From contig WHVY01000001.1 of assembly GCA_022266195.1 (NCBI GenBank), positions 8,866,001 to 8,930,000 on the forward strand: DNA of 64,000 nucleotides, written 5' to 3'. This DNA is from Tetranychus cinnabarinus. Taxonomy: Eukaryota; Arthropoda; Arachnida; Trombidiformes; Tetranychidae. Within the stretch, counting starts at the first letter, position 1, and each line of letters begins with the position of its first letter. Of the stretch, positions 28,269 to 41,500 are shown piece by piece. A model generated the notes under the pieces. That model was not told where the DNA came from and did no database searches. It saw only the letters and a list, made by a program, of their open reading frames with translations. Position numbers and translations under genes: made by a program.

Positions 28269-30863
28269 TTTTTCCTACCTGCCGCTCTAATTAATCATCC
28301 AACATCAAAAGCAAACTGAATACACATTCATTTATCATTATTTATTCGCAAACAAGGTGCGAATCCGTGTCAAATAGCAAAGCATGCTTAATGTAATCTT
28401 ATTCCCATCAAAACATGCAGTTAATTCAGTGTCAACATTTTTTGCATTTTATTCAATTCAAAATTTATATTATGAAAAAAGTTTGAACAAACTGTTGAAT
28501 TAGAAAATTTGCGATGAAAAAGAATTTGAAGTGATGAAGAGAAACTTGTGTCTCTTTACATGATTTGGCTGAAAATAATGTCACCAAACCTGGCAAAAAA
28601 CTACTTGTCAGGAAGATTAAGATTTGAGAATAAAGAAAATGATGATAAAGTGAAGACATGAAAAAGGCGTTGAAATGTAACCAAGGGAATGGAATCTGTT
28701 TAACATGGAATTTTCAATAACTCAAGAAGTATATTTGATAGAAGAATCTATAATGATGATAATGAAGAACAAAACTCGAAGAGCAAATCGAGTAAAGAAA
28801 AAGCCAGTGAAAGCGAAAAGGGTTTCCCTTCTCATCCCAAATGTTTAGACCTTCACCCTCTAATCATCTCATTCTGCTCGTCTCAATCGAGACTGAAAAC
28901 ACGAGTAACTCATTGACTTGAAAAGATGCTGACCATAGTTCAAGATATCCTCGCAAATGTCAAGGAAAGTTTCGAGTTTAATGGTTGGATGACTGCATCA
29001 TAACGAGAATTGATAAAATATTCTGTCTCAAGGTTGGACGATAAGTGAGGAAACAAAAAGAATTGATATTTGCATTCATTGGATTCATTTTTATTCATCT
29101 GAAAGACTGTTACATTGATATGCAATAGAACCATTGAGAAATGATTTATAAGCAAAAGGAAAAGTGGAAAGACGAAGAAAAGACAAAAGTAAATCTTTTT
29201 TGTTTAACCAGTTTGAGCATTGAAAGTTCATTGTTTCCTCGTCAAAAGGAGAGCAAAACAATTTATTACAATTTCCATCGTCAGACAAACTTGCATGATT
29301 ACAACTTGTCTACAACTGATCATCATTCTCGCCTTACATGAGTGTGAAGAAAAAGTTTAACCCCAAAAACCATTAAAATAATTCAAAACATTCGTCTTTA
29401 AAAAACGATAAAATCGACTTTCCATTTGTGTCAGTTTATTGCATTTCAAGATTGATACTTTTGTCTATTTCTTCATCTTCTTTTGGGTCATCATTTCAAC
29501 GCTAATCATCTCGAATTGTTGAACCATTTACAATGACAAAATTTTTTCCATGAAATTGTTTCAATACCTTTTCCATTTAATGAACAGTTTAAATCAAACG
29601 AAGTTTCACAAGATTCAATTGGTTCAAAAAAAGAAACAAAAATGTTGGTTAACTTTGACTACAACAATCTTCGACTTTTCAATGTAACTTTTGCACAAAT
29701 TGTTTCACTATTTCATGGTTAAACTGATTACTCTGAGAGTGGAAAAGTTGACAAGTAAATTTCAACATTATAAGTTGATTATCCTTGATTCACATGAATA
29801 ATTTAATTTCCATGAATCTTTCCATCTTTACTATCAAATTATCGATTCTCACTTTCAGCCAAATTATTCAATTCATTGGATAATTTCATTCTTTCCATTC
29901 TCTATTAGCTAATAATTTCCTTTCATCGACCAAATGAGATCAGCTTTTACTCCATGACCTGACTACATTATAATTGCAAATTGCTTCTAAATGTCGATTC
30001 AATGGAACAACAATAACTGATAATCATCTTAACCAAATGAAATGCTCAGTTTCTCATCTTTTCATGTCCAACTTGCATCATCAATCGATTCAATGGAATG
30101 GCTTTTCATTGATATTTTTTTCTTGCTTTCATTTTTTTCTCGTTCCTTTTGATCTTTGCAAATCTTGTCGGCAAAAGAAAAAGAAGTTGCTTGATTTTAG
30201 TTTTCCAAATGGATTTGTGTTACAAATGAAGTATTACAATGTTTATTGTTGATGACTACTGTTCATGGTTATTGCAAATGTAATGTTGAATCCATTAGTT
30301 GCATAAATGGCTGAGAAAAAAAGGCAATCAAGGAAAATGTAAAGGAACAGAGCCGAGTAATCAAAGAGTTGCATTTGCGAGTTTTATCGTCTATTCCATT
30401 ATTGCTTCAAATTTGATTTCTGAATCTTTAATTGAGTTTATGGTTTGCCTTACTAATGTCTAGTTTCATCAATGGGCTAACATCTACTCCCAAATTCATC
30501 ATGGAATGCTTTTTACATTGTCCATTAAGAATTGACAAAGAACAGTTTAACAATGAAAAATAATAGTTTTATGCGTTTAATCAAATTGACTGATTGTTTA
30601 CTTTTGTTCATTCACTTTTTCGTTTGCTTAATTATCCGATTTACTGATTGCGTTTTACAACTTTTTCCGCATATCAGAGTCATTTTGTTAGCACAACTTT
30701 AAGTTTTGAGGTAGAAAAATTACTATTAGTGCATATTTTGCTATTTGACCATGGATTTGCACCTTGTTTGTGAATAAATAATGATTAATGGATACCCATT
30801 CAGTTTGCTTTTGATGTTGGACGATTAATTAGAGCTGAAGAAAGGAAAAAATGAGTGAAGGTT
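28269..30863. other. Spacer between the two tRNA-Asn duplication units
   Basis: The first 120 bp are an inverted copy of the flank of copy 4. The remainder is single-copy AT-rich sequence with no supported gene. The short open frames near 28.5-30.2 kb have no recognisable domain. Confidence 0.5.
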
Positions 30864-30937
30864 CGTCACTAGGTGGGCTTGAACCACCAACCTTTTGGTT
30901 AACAGCCAAACGCGCTAACCAATTGCGCCACAGTGAC
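30864..30937 (-). tRNA. tRNA-Asn (anticodon GTT), copy 4
   Basis: The mature sequence matches copy 2. A run of six T on the minus strand follows. The gene sits in the second duplication unit at the place equivalent to copy 1, but carries T rather than C at the acceptor base. Confidence 0.97.
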
Positions 30938-31531
30938 TTCGTTAGTTCGATGATTCTATCCAAAGATATTATGCACGAGTTAAAGCAGATTTGCAGGCAA
31001 AATTGTTGACATCAGCACTCAAAGAGTACCAAGTCAATGGCTCTAAAAGTTTACGAGTTTCTCAGTTTATTTGGAGTTATCAAACCAATCCAATCAACCA
31101 GTTAATTTTCGTTCAAATTTTCACGCAAAAACCTGCGATGAAACTAAGGTAATGCAAATATGATAACATTAAGTTAGTGTTTTGAACAGGAATCAGGTTA
31201 AAATGAAATTTATCATTCGTTTCAACTACCAGTTTGCATTCACTTTGTGGTAATTCTTTGTAATGTAAAATGTTCTGCTGCTTATTCTCGCATTGCTACT
31301 TCAGACAGGTTTTAACCTGCAAAAAATATTGATTTGTAGATTGGGTTCCAGGTATATTGACAGTCGCAAGATTAAACGATTGCAAGTTTGTTGACTACAA
31401 AACTTTTCAAACCATTCTAGTTCCAAACTTGGGTTTCTTCGAGGAAAACTCTTTCCTTGTTAGTTGAAATTCATCTGTTCTGACGTTGAGACTTTAATGT
31501 CAGACGAAACGAAAAAAAATAAGTGTATGTT

Positions 31532-31605
31532 CGTCACTAGGTGGGCTTGAACCACCAACCTTTTGGTTAACAGCCAAACGCGCTAACCAATTGCGCCACA
31601 GTGAC
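31532..31605 (-). tRNA. tRNA-Asn (anticodon GTT), copy 5
   Basis: The mature sequence matches copy 2, and its 3' flank (oligo-T terminator and beyond) is nearly identical to that of copy 2. It forms the left arm of the second palindrome, opposite copy 6. Confidence 0.97.
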
Positions 31606-32097
31606 TTCGTTAGATCGAAGGTGCTATCCAAAGGTGTCATTCATAAACTCATTAATCTTTTCTGATAAAATCTTTAAACTATTCAAGGTGAAGAACATGG
31701 TACTTCAGAATTGTTTCTAAGCAAAAATGGCTGACATCGACAATAAAAGTAAAGTGTATCTCTTTTCGACAAAGTAACGTGGTAAGAAATATAATTTTAC
31801 CTGATTCCTGATAGAAACCAATAACTTGCTTCTATTAACATTATTCTTCCATCATCGTTAGCTTTTCTTTGAAATATTTGATTGAAAAGTGGCGAAAAAT
31901 TAGTTTAATAACCAAACTAGACTGAGCAACTCGCAAACTTTTAGGAACATTGACTTAGTACTCTTTTAAGCCGATGATTTCAGCAATTTTGTGCTCAGTA
32001 AATAAATCTCAAGTGCCTCATGCTTCACCTTGAATAGTTTACAGCTTTTATTAGACTAGATTTATGTGTTTATGCATCATACTTTTTATCTAACGAA

Positions 32098-32171
32098 GTC
32101 ACTGTGGCGCAATTGGTTAGCGCGTTTGGCTGTTAACCAAAAGGTTGGTGGTTCAAGCCCACCTAGTGACG
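32098..32171 (+). tRNA. tRNA-Asn (anticodon GTT), copy 6
   Basis: The gene has an intact cloverleaf with an oligo-T run near 32184-32190. Its upstream flank is more diverged from the palindrome partner than in the first pair. Confidence 0.97.
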
Positions 32172-32673
32172 AACGTCTGTTATTTTTTTAGTTTCGTTGA
32201 ACAGCAAAACTCAACGTCAGAACAGATGAATTTCAACTAACCAGAAAAGAGTTCTCCTCTAAAACTCGCAAGTTTGGAACGAAAATAGTCTTGAAAAGTT
32301 TTGATGTCAACAAACTTCTAATAATTCGATCTTGTCGCTGTAATACCTGGAACCCAATCTGCAAGACAATGTTTTTCAGTCTAAAGCATTGCTGAGCCAG
32401 CAATGTAAGAATAAGGAACATAACATTCAATATAAAAAAGAATAATTCCCTCAAAGTGAATTCAAAATGACTTGCACGGAAAATCAAAACTCGATTATAA
32501 ACTCTTTTAACATTTGCTTCGCTATTCACTTTATGACCAGATTCATCAAAGCTGCACAAATATGGATTTCACTCTTTCAGTAAACATTGTAAAAGAAGAA
32601 AATCTTTTGACTGAACATTTTCAGCTGAGCAAACACGAGCGTTTCCAATGCCAGTCCAAAAGTTATTGTCGTT

Positions 32674-32747
32674 CGTCACTAGGTGGGCTTGAACCACCAA
32701 CCTTTTGGTTAACAGCCAAACGCGCTAACCAATTGCGCCACAGTGAC
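32674..32747 (-). tRNA. tRNA-Asn (anticodon GTT), copy 7
   Basis: The mature sequence is intact. Only four T follow on the minus strand, which is the minimum usually needed for pol III termination. Flanks are largely unlike the other copies, and the orientation is opposite to what simple extension of the second palindrome predicts, so this copy moved or inverted separately. Confidence 0.95.
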
Positions 32748-35700
32748 TTTCGTTGTGTAAGCAGTTGCTCAAACAATGAAGAAATAAATTGACGTTAATC
32801 AACCAGAATTGACAAGTTATTTCCAGAATTACAGATGTTTTCATGGCAGTAAAGCAAATTGAAGTTTCTTTTCTCATTTTGAACTCCATTTCGAAATCAA
32901 ACAAATATAAAGTCTTGTTCAATGATTCGACAAATTAAATCAACTCAATCGAATCTTTTATTCTCGAAATTACATCAAACTTCAGAGTCAACGAATGACC
33001 CAACAATACAGAATTTGATCTCTACATTGATACAGTTTCTTCTAAACTGATCAATTTTCCCTTGAACTCGCCTATTCGAGGAATTTCATTCTAAATTAGA
33101 AGAAAAAACAGATTAAATTGAAAGCGATTGTAATTTAATTACAAAAGTTTCAAATTAATCCAATTAATCAACTGTAATAATTATTGTCAACATTTACTTT
33201 TCCAATTGAAACTTCATGTTACAGCTATAAATCATCACAAAACAACTTGTAGACGAACAAGAAAAAAACAAACGAAAAAATTGAAGAGACTTTCAAGAGT
33301 AATTCAGTTTACTAGAACTCGATGGAATAGAAAGAAAAGCAAAAAATTGTGGAAAAATGTTCGAATGTTAAACTTGAGACATTCCATTGAATAAATGTTT
33401 CCAGATGAGAAGATAAAAGGTGAATTCTGTAAATGAATACATTAATGCAACGTTCATTGGCAGTTATCAATGATTCGTTGAAAGCTGCCGAGAATAGAAT
33501 TTAATTTAAGAATGAAAAATCTTTTTTACATGTTGCACAATTGAATTCACCTTTACAGGTGGCAAAGCATTCATCATTCCATTGCAACTTTCAATTCTTG
33601 GTTTGATTAAAGGTTCACTTTTTGCTTTACCTTTTGCTCGAAGAGAGAAAAGTAAAAGCCTTTATTCGCTGAGCAAGTAAATAGGATCCAAAAGTTTATT
33701 GAGAAAGGGTTGAAACTCGAGTAATTGTGGAAAAGGTTGCAAAATTGTTTCTTTTTTTCTCTTTGCTTATTATTCGTTTTTCGATGATATTGACCTTTTC
33801 ATGTAATAATATTTCAGTCTTTACTAGTTTGACTAACAATAAAAAAGACTGTTCATCCTTTTATGTTTCTCAATCTTCACAATCTTAAATGTTAATGTTT
33901 ACTTCAGACGGAAACATTAGAGCTGAAAGGAAATCAATTGGAGAAGAATAAGAAAAGATGAAGAGAAAAGTGAAAAGATTTGAAAGAAAATGAGGCAAAT
34001 AGAAAATGTTTCAGAATTTTATTCACAGTCACATTCTTTATCTTATTTAACTAGCATTTTCATCCATTATTTGTTTATTCTGTTACATGATGAGGAAAAG
34101 ATGATATTCATTTGAGTATAAAAAGCGATTCAACTTTCAACTGTGAATAACTGTTTTAGTTGAGAGCCATTTACTTCACACCAAACTGTGATATTTTATT
34201 ATTTATAACCTATGAACATATAAACTTTACATGGTTAAGTCACTTTCGTTTCAATTTCAATTTTCGCTCAATAATTGAGAACTACTTTGAGGACAACATT
34301 TCTTCAAGATATTCAAAGTTCAGCATCAAAACGATACAATTGCTAACATGAAGAAAGTTAATATTCTTCAGAAACAAAGTTATTTGTCAAAATCCATCGA
34401 AGAGCTTTGGACTTTGATGAAGGAATGAACGCAATAAATGGACTTTGAAACAAATTTTGGCTGCTCTCTTAACTGTTTCGAAGATTTCTGTGTAACTTCA
34501 CTCGATTTTACTTGAATCATTAGCATAAACTTTTGCAATAACAAAAGATAAAAGTGACTTTCGTTCGTTTAAATTTTCATAAACGGAGTTGGACTCTTCA
34601 GTAAACGCGAAAAAGTTTGCAAACTTTCGTTGTTCTACAATGGTTTGACTTTAAACATCGATTTATCATTTTCTTAATTTTGTGTTCTATGCTTTTAAGT
34701 GACTATTCATGATGGAAATTGAATTAAAGGTTAACAATTTGCTTTCCTCTGATTCATGAGAATTTCAGACTTTTCTTCTGTTTTCCATTTAAGTATTCTT
34801 CAGTTCTTCCTATTGCTTCGGTGGAAACTGAACGACAGTTTGTTTTCCTCTTTTTCCTTTTCCTTTCTTTTCCATTCAAGTTGAGTAGTTGAAAACTAAG
34901 AAAAGGGAAAAGTGTTGACAGGAAATTGACTTTTACCGTTTCTTACAAATGGAAAGGTAGAAAATACAAAAAAACGAATTGAACATTATTTAATCAAGTG
35001 AAACAAGATGGAATGTTAACAATGGAACATTTACAGGATAATTGGATAAAAGTTCAACTTGAACAGTAAACACGAAAAACTCTTGACCCACTGATGACCG
35101 GAAGTTTAGAGTGTTTTCCCATTTATTCCCTTCCAACTCTCTGATGAACACAACTGCACTGTTGCTCATTTAAATGATTAAATTGAATGAAACTCATGAA
35201 ACTAAATTTAACATTTTTCTTATTCACCCAAAAGCCACTAAATTGTAATATTATAAAGTTGTGGCAGTTGCAAGTTGATCAAATCAAATGAAATGCAATC
35301 ATGAAAATCTAAGGATAAATCCATGAGAAGATAATTGAATGAGCTTGCAAAGGATAAAGAAAAATAATTCAAACAAAATCTTGTTTTTCTCATTCAGAGT
35401 CTTTTCCATTGGAAATAATAACCATTTATAAAGCCAAATAACTTTGAATTTATGAATACTTTGAATGGATCAGGAATAAACGTTGAAAAAGAAGCAAAGA
35501 AAATGTTTTTTTTCCCAAATTTCTCCTTGTTATAAAGTCGACTTATAAGCTTGATAAACTTGAATTTTCCAGATTTTCCTTACCAAATGTCTCGAGCGTC
35601 AAACTGCCCACGTTATTGTTCACCTTGAAAATGATGAAACTTTGAAATTTGTTTTTGATGAATTCGCAAAGGACATGGAAAGCAATTTTACGAAACATTT

Positions 35701-37826
35701 ACTTCATTTTTACTGTCTTTGGATGGCCATTTGGCCGAGTTACTGTCTTCAGTTTCCATCTGTCTTTTAGCGATTTTTCATTCTCTTGCAATCCGATTAA
35801 GAGTTGAGTAAGAAATGGTGCAATAAGGAAACACTTTGAGATATTGAACAGATTAACTATTTTCAGCATGAATAATAAGCTGATGAACATGATGATGGCG
35901 AGAGTAAATTCAGTAATTTGATTTTCTTTTTTTCCAACTTTTCTCTCCATTGTTTAATTCAGTTGATAACCATTTTTTAGCATCAATTGTTTTGCTTTTC
36001 AAGCATTCTATTTACTCTCCAAGTTCAGTTTATAAGCCAAACTACAATTGAAATTATTTGTATTCCTTGCTCTTCTACATTTTCAGTAAACTTTATTCTC
36101 CTTCATGAAATCATGTTATCATGGCAATAATCATAATGATGAATCAGTCTACAGCATCATTATGTTAACACAAGTTTAATTTAAATAACTTTTAATTCTC
36201 AGTGTAAACAGCAATTTCAGTAAATCTACAGCAATTTGTATTCTTAACCAGTCAATATTGATCGGATTTTATCGAAATATTATTCAATCTGTTTGGCAAC
36301 TTGTTATAAGTTATCAGAAAATCCTTGTACTTTTACATTGTGCAGTTCGGAATCGATCATTAACATCGAATTGAGAACATTCATTGAGTTTTCTTAATCA
36401 TGTTGTTCTCGGAGTAATATCAAGATGAGAAATGCGCTTCGAGTGCGCAAAAATTAGCACCAGAGTAAAACAATTTACAGTAGAACTCGTGAATTTATGT
36501 AGCATTTTCATGGATTTGGAAATGATCAATGGAATGGTTATTCTGAACCTTTTTTCCAATCTCTTGAAAACAGTTTTTCGTCTTTTGCGATTTTTCAATT
36601 CTTCCCAATATTCAATTCGCAATAGAAGTTTTGGAAAAGATAGATTTTCGCTGTCTTTTCGTTTCTCAATTTCAATATCTAAACATTTGAAACATTTTGG
36701 CACGTTTTCAATTTTCGAAAGTCTCTTGTACATTGGATAATGCTTATTTCTTGATCTTTGAGCGCACTTTCTTCTACTACAATCGAGTATAGCATCGGTA
36801 GCGTTGGAAGTTTTTTGATTGAAATCGAAGGAATTCTAACATTCTAACGTTTTTTGAAAGTTCTTGTTCTTGTCAGTCAATGTTCAGAAATGAACAGACC
36901 AAGACTTGCCAAAGTTTAATAAGTTACTATCGTCAACCTCCAGCATCAAGTTTCACTCAAGCTTATTGTCGCTGGAATCTGAGTTTCATCACTTAAAATA
37001 ATTGCGTTGAGAGAGATTTACTCAGATTTCGAAAGTTCTTTTTTCTTTTAGTCGACTTTTACAAGGCATAAAAGTATTGATTTTGTTTTGCTTTCAAAGA
37101 GATAAATATTGGTTCATCTGAAAATGAAAAGGAAATGAATGATTAAAATTAGTCAGAAGGGATTCAGCATTATCAATTCATCATTCAAGTTCATGTGCAC
37201 TTCGTGATCTCACTGTAAGGTTATTATTGTACAACTTGGATCATTGAAAGCAATCAGAATTAAATACTTTTATTATTGATGTATATTAATATCAACTTAA
37301 TCTGATATCGAAAGAGTTATCTGGAGAAAAAATGAAATGGAATCGAAATTCTCCATGGAAATTGTACATTCTATCCTTTCCATTTACAGCCAAGTATATT
37401 TGATCCACGCTTTTTTCGAGCTTTCATTTCTCGCACTAAAATCCATCGCAAATGGAAACTCGGATTTCAAAGCAAATAAATTTGAATTTAAAATTCACTT
37501 TTTATATAAAAACTTCAATGTTAACATTGATAAAGCACATTGTAATGTTGACCAAATTGAATACAAGAAGTCACTTGAGAATCAAATTCATTTTCAACTT
37601 TTCGTCGAGTTTCAGTTAAATTGAAAATGCTATCAACTTTTTTCTTCGTTTTCAATTCGTCAAATCTTGATACATCCAACAAGAAATAACGCTAAATTGA
37701 AATGAATATTACTTTCAGTTCACTTCGAGTTGCCATCTTAACAGATTTACTTCGTCTGAAAAATTATTGAACATTTTTTTCCATGAAATGTACTTTTAAC
37801 TTTTATCTTCATCTTTTGTTCAATAG
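32748..37826. other. Gene-poor AT-rich interval, no supported gene
   Basis: There is no recognisable protein, RNA or element. A TATAAAAAG box lies at 34117-34125 with CAACT words 15-20 bp downstream, but no gene follows that would make it a credible promoter. Overlapping opposite-strand frames at 36.4-36.7 kb have no known domain. Confidence 0.45.
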
Positions 37827-37885
37827 GAAAATGCTCGAATTGGTTGGATTTCTCTCTTTACTTCGTTTTTTCATCTTCACTCAAC
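37827..37885 (+). CDS. Candidate signal-peptide micro-exon
   Basis: A pyrimidine-rich tract ends in CAATAG at 37826. It is followed by GAAA, an ATG at 37831 and 18 codons with a strongly hydrophobic core (MLELVGFLSLLRFFIFTQ). At 37886 comes a strong donor, GTAAGT. The arrangement (acceptor, start codon, signal-peptide-like segment, donor in phase 1) is what the first coding exon of a secreted or membrane protein looks like. No downstream exon can be tied to it by eye, and AT-rich DNA produces such patterns by chance, so this remains a candidate. If real, its gene lies on the plus strand with long introns. Confidence 0.25.
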
Positions 37886-38435
37886 GTAAGTAAATTCAAA
37901 TCCATCACTTTTTGATCTGTAACACATTTTATAAGATTTATATTCTTGAAGAGTTTTACTGTATTGGAAAATACTTTGAATCTTTAAGCAAATAACGCTC
38001 AAAAGTTGCCTCGAGCTGATAATGATATTGGGATTGCATTGGATTGAAATAATGTAAAACAAACAAGGTCAAGAGATTTTGATATTAATAGAGAGATTCG
38101 AGTTGAGAATAACAATGACACTTGATATTAGTTTTCACCATTTTCATATTATTTTTAACGATAAAGATGAGAGCCAAATCCTCGTCCTCTGTCATTTTTA
38201 AAAAATTGATAGATAGATCTCGCTCATCATACATCTGCAGATATCGACAGAAAATAGAAAAAAAACTTCAAAAGTATTTCGAGGCTGATATATTCATTCG
38301 ATGAGATATGTTACAATTTTTTAAACGCTATCGGCAAGAAAGAGAAAAAATATGGAAAAATTTTATTCCTGATTAGATTTTATTCAGAATTCGAGGCGAA
38401 AACGTTAACAGTAGAAAAAGTGAAGTAATTGTGCT

Positions 38436-38575
38436 AAGTGTGACTAACCTTGGAGTGAGTTTGCTGGGAGTGCATTAGTTCGGAGTTAATGCGCTTGGAG
38501 TTAAATTCTAGGAGTGACTATTCTGGGAATGAGTGTTTTAGGAGTAGAAATGTTGGTAATGAAAATACTTGGGAC
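38436..38575. repeat. Degenerate 15-bp minisatellite (GGGAGTGA-type unit)
   Basis: GGAGT-like words begin near 38452, 38467, 38482, 38497, 38511, 38526, 38541 and 38555, a spacing of 14-15 bp, with weaker units at each end. The core is the reverse complement of the ACTCCCAG word seen near 1780, 13490 and 20074-20163. Units have diverged strongly, so the array is old. Confidence 0.7.
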
Positions 38576-41500
38576 ACAATTTATTGAGGCTTATTTAAAG
38601 TCGGATGTTTAAAATTGTGTGCCAGATAACAGGAATAGTTTCTCCAATGATCTTTAATCTACTTCGAATTTCATTTCTATTTTTTCTTTATTTATTGGCT
38701 CATTTTTCTTTTGCGAAATATCAATAAAAAACTCAATTCAGCTATGATAAGTTCAATGCTATTTATTAAACAAGATTGAAAATTATGGATTCGAGTGCCC
38801 GGCAAATAGTGTAAATAAGCATTATTCGCATTATCATGCACGTCACTCGATAAAGTCATGAGCAATTTTTTGGAATAAATGATTGCATCAACATACTGTT
38901 TACTTAGTACGCTTCACAATTACTCATAAAGAAACGAAACTTTGATAAAAGTTTGAAAATTTTGTTTATTTTGTGAATTTGCAATATTTGATTAAAATCT
39001 AACACGACTTAACTAAATCCAATTGAAGCAAAAGAATTTTGTTCACAACTATGAATTATCCAAATGTTGTGATCAAGTTACATGGTAAAATGTAGGCAAA
39101 AATAAACTAGAGTAAGCAGCTTTAGTTTTATCAATGAGTGTGGGTTTGGAAACATTTTACTTGATTCTTAATTAAATTAATGTTGGAAACAGCAAACTAG
39201 CAAAATGGATTAATTGAAGTCTAATAGTTATAAAAAGCTGGTGGTGTGGCCTGATGAGATGAATGATTTGCATTAATGAGAGAATGAGTTTCACCAATAA
39301 AGACTGGGAGGGAAAGTAGCATGGTAAGGAAAAGAAAAATAAACAAATGATGTGAAAAGGCAAAAGGCAAACTTGGAGTGTTGGAGAGTCTTTGTACCTC
39401 AATAAACACACAGACACTTATATCATTTCCAGATTATTGCATTATGACAAAATTGAAACATTTTATTCTCATTAAAGACTCACAATTCGCTATTGAACTC
39501 TGAGCTTGGTGCCAAGTCATTAGAGGCTTAATTACAGTACTTCAATCATTAGTCTAATTGAGCTGTTCAAGTTCTGTTTCAATGTTCACTTGAATTGATT
39601 GATGAATTTAATTAATTGTTCAAGTTGAAACATTGAAAGTTTAATGAAGGTTCGGGCGTTGATCTGTTTACAAAAATGTGGAAATAAACGCGAAAGAATG
39701 AAAATTCAGTCGAAATCGAAGCGACATCGAAATTATGAATCTTGAGAAATGTTTCAGAAGTTTTCTTGTAATTATTTCCATTTCGTTGAACAAAATATTT
39801 GGAGTCAATTTTTGTCGATAAATTGAAAGTCCATTTTCTGTGGTTTTGTCTGTGCATATTGTCATCATTAGCATGATAATGCCATTTTGTATTGACAGTT
39901 CAACATTTCCATTGTCAACAAAAGGAACTTGAAAGGTTAAGAAAAACATTTTCAGTTAATCACACGAGAAAATCGAAGAAATATCATTTTCTATTCTCAT
40001 AATATTACCATAATTATCGTTTAATGATATGATTGAGAAAAAACTTGCTAGTAATACAAAAGTAAACGTTAAGAATGATAAGTTAAAGATAATTTTATTG
40101 AATAAAATATTTTTTCATTCAGTTTACTCGACATGAAGAGAGAGAAAAAATTACCATTCGAATGACAATTATTATGTTAAATTCGAGTTTAAATATTCGC
40201 CATTCAAACCATCCTAACTTTCATGATAAAAGGGTTAAAATTCTGTGTAAGTGATAACAAGATTATAAAGTTTTATCCTTTTCCACTTTTCCTTTCCAAC
40301 ATTCAATTGGAAACCAGAACAAGATCAAAACCAACAAAAAAATGCATAAACAGGGAGTGAATATTTTCTCATGTAAATCCATCTCGAATCAATATCGACC
40401 ATTGTTTATTCAATGTTTCATGATTAGCCATTTTATGTCTAGAAGATGATTAGCTAATACAGAGTTTGGGTAAAGAAAAGGAAAAAAGGCAAAAAATGAG
40501 CAAATGTAATGGAAACGCTGGAAAAGATGAATTACATTGGAATTACTTTTGGTTATAACATAATTACCTTTTCATGTGAAATTAATCATTGTGTTCTTGT
40601 TAAGACAACTTTTCATGGAATCCAGATTATCGAATAAAAGAGCTTGGAATCCATTCCAATGAAATTCCATATATTGTGATAACGATTAAAGAAGAAACGA
40701 TGAAATGTGATAAAAGTAAATTATATTTCATCTCTTTTCCAAATTTTCGAGCTTTTCAAATTTTCTTTTTATTGAACAATTTGTGGTGAAAAATGACACA
40801 AAACTTCAAGTCACACAATCTTTCATCGGTAAAATGATGAAAAGAAAAGTTCCATGAAATGTCTTTGAATATTTCATTGAGTTCGGTGGTTCAACTTTTA
40901 TCAGCGATTGGACAGTTAAGATAATGCCGAGCAACTATGTTGATATAAGTAAAGATTAATCTCTAAACATGGAACAAATGGTTCATTTGAATTCCGTTGA
41001 TGGAAGCTTTCTGTTATTAAAGGACCAAATTACGGTGAAATGAAGTAAAAAAGGAAAAGTACGATTTGAATAAATCACTTATTTCGTCACATTATTTATT
41101 GCCTTTTGTGTCATCAAATTTGCAATGTTTACCATGATCGAGATGAGACTGAATTGCAAGACAATATCTTTTAGATGAGAACATCTTTTAACAGCTTTTT
41201 CCATATTATTACATTTCAATTATTCCATCTGAATGTTGCACCAATATTATCATATAATTAATTCTGTTGTCAACATTATGGAATCAATGAATAAATTCAT
41301 TAACATCAACTTTTGTTGAAGGATAAAAAAAGTACATTTGAATGGTAAAATGATGAACAAAATGCATTCCAATTTACTTGAAATTGTATCCAAATCACGT
41401 TCAAAGATTACTTTTCTTGGTTTGACCGAGAATCGGAAAGAATATTGAAAAATGTTTAAACATGAATTGAAATTTAAATGAAACTAAGCTGCTAAATCAG

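Larger units (their letters stand above)
26800..32560. repeat. Segmental duplications carrying tRNA-Asn genes, in direct and inverted orientation
   Basis: A unit of about 1 kb at 26800-27760 recurs in direct orientation at about 30690-31700, with tRNA-Asn genes at matching places. Each unit is also the left arm of a palindrome. Sequence 27585-27762 is repeated inverted at 28090-28268. Sequence about 31240-31700 is repeated inverted at about 32018-32500, more diverged with distance from the tRNA gene. The flank at 28288-28385 is the inverted form of about 30735-30840. The matches include the tRNA genes and several hundred bp of flank, so whole segments were copied rather than single tRNAs being retroposed. 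Confidence 0.85.

Noticed and set aside
32514..32792. 92-codon plus-strand frame
   Set aside because: It runs through tRNA-Asn copy 7 on the opposite strand. Its least random part is just translated tRNA sequence.
34117..34125. TATAAAAAG as a promoter
   Set aside because: No gene or initiator of convincing quality follows; TATA-like words are common in this composition.
36398..36740. Overlapping opposite-strand frames of about 100-110 codons
   Set aside because: No domain, no splice or start context, and antisense overlap are typical of chance frames in AT-rich DNA.
37337..37624. 95-codon plus-strand frame
   Set aside because: No recognisable motif, rich in Phe/Ile/Asn/Lys as expected from base composition.
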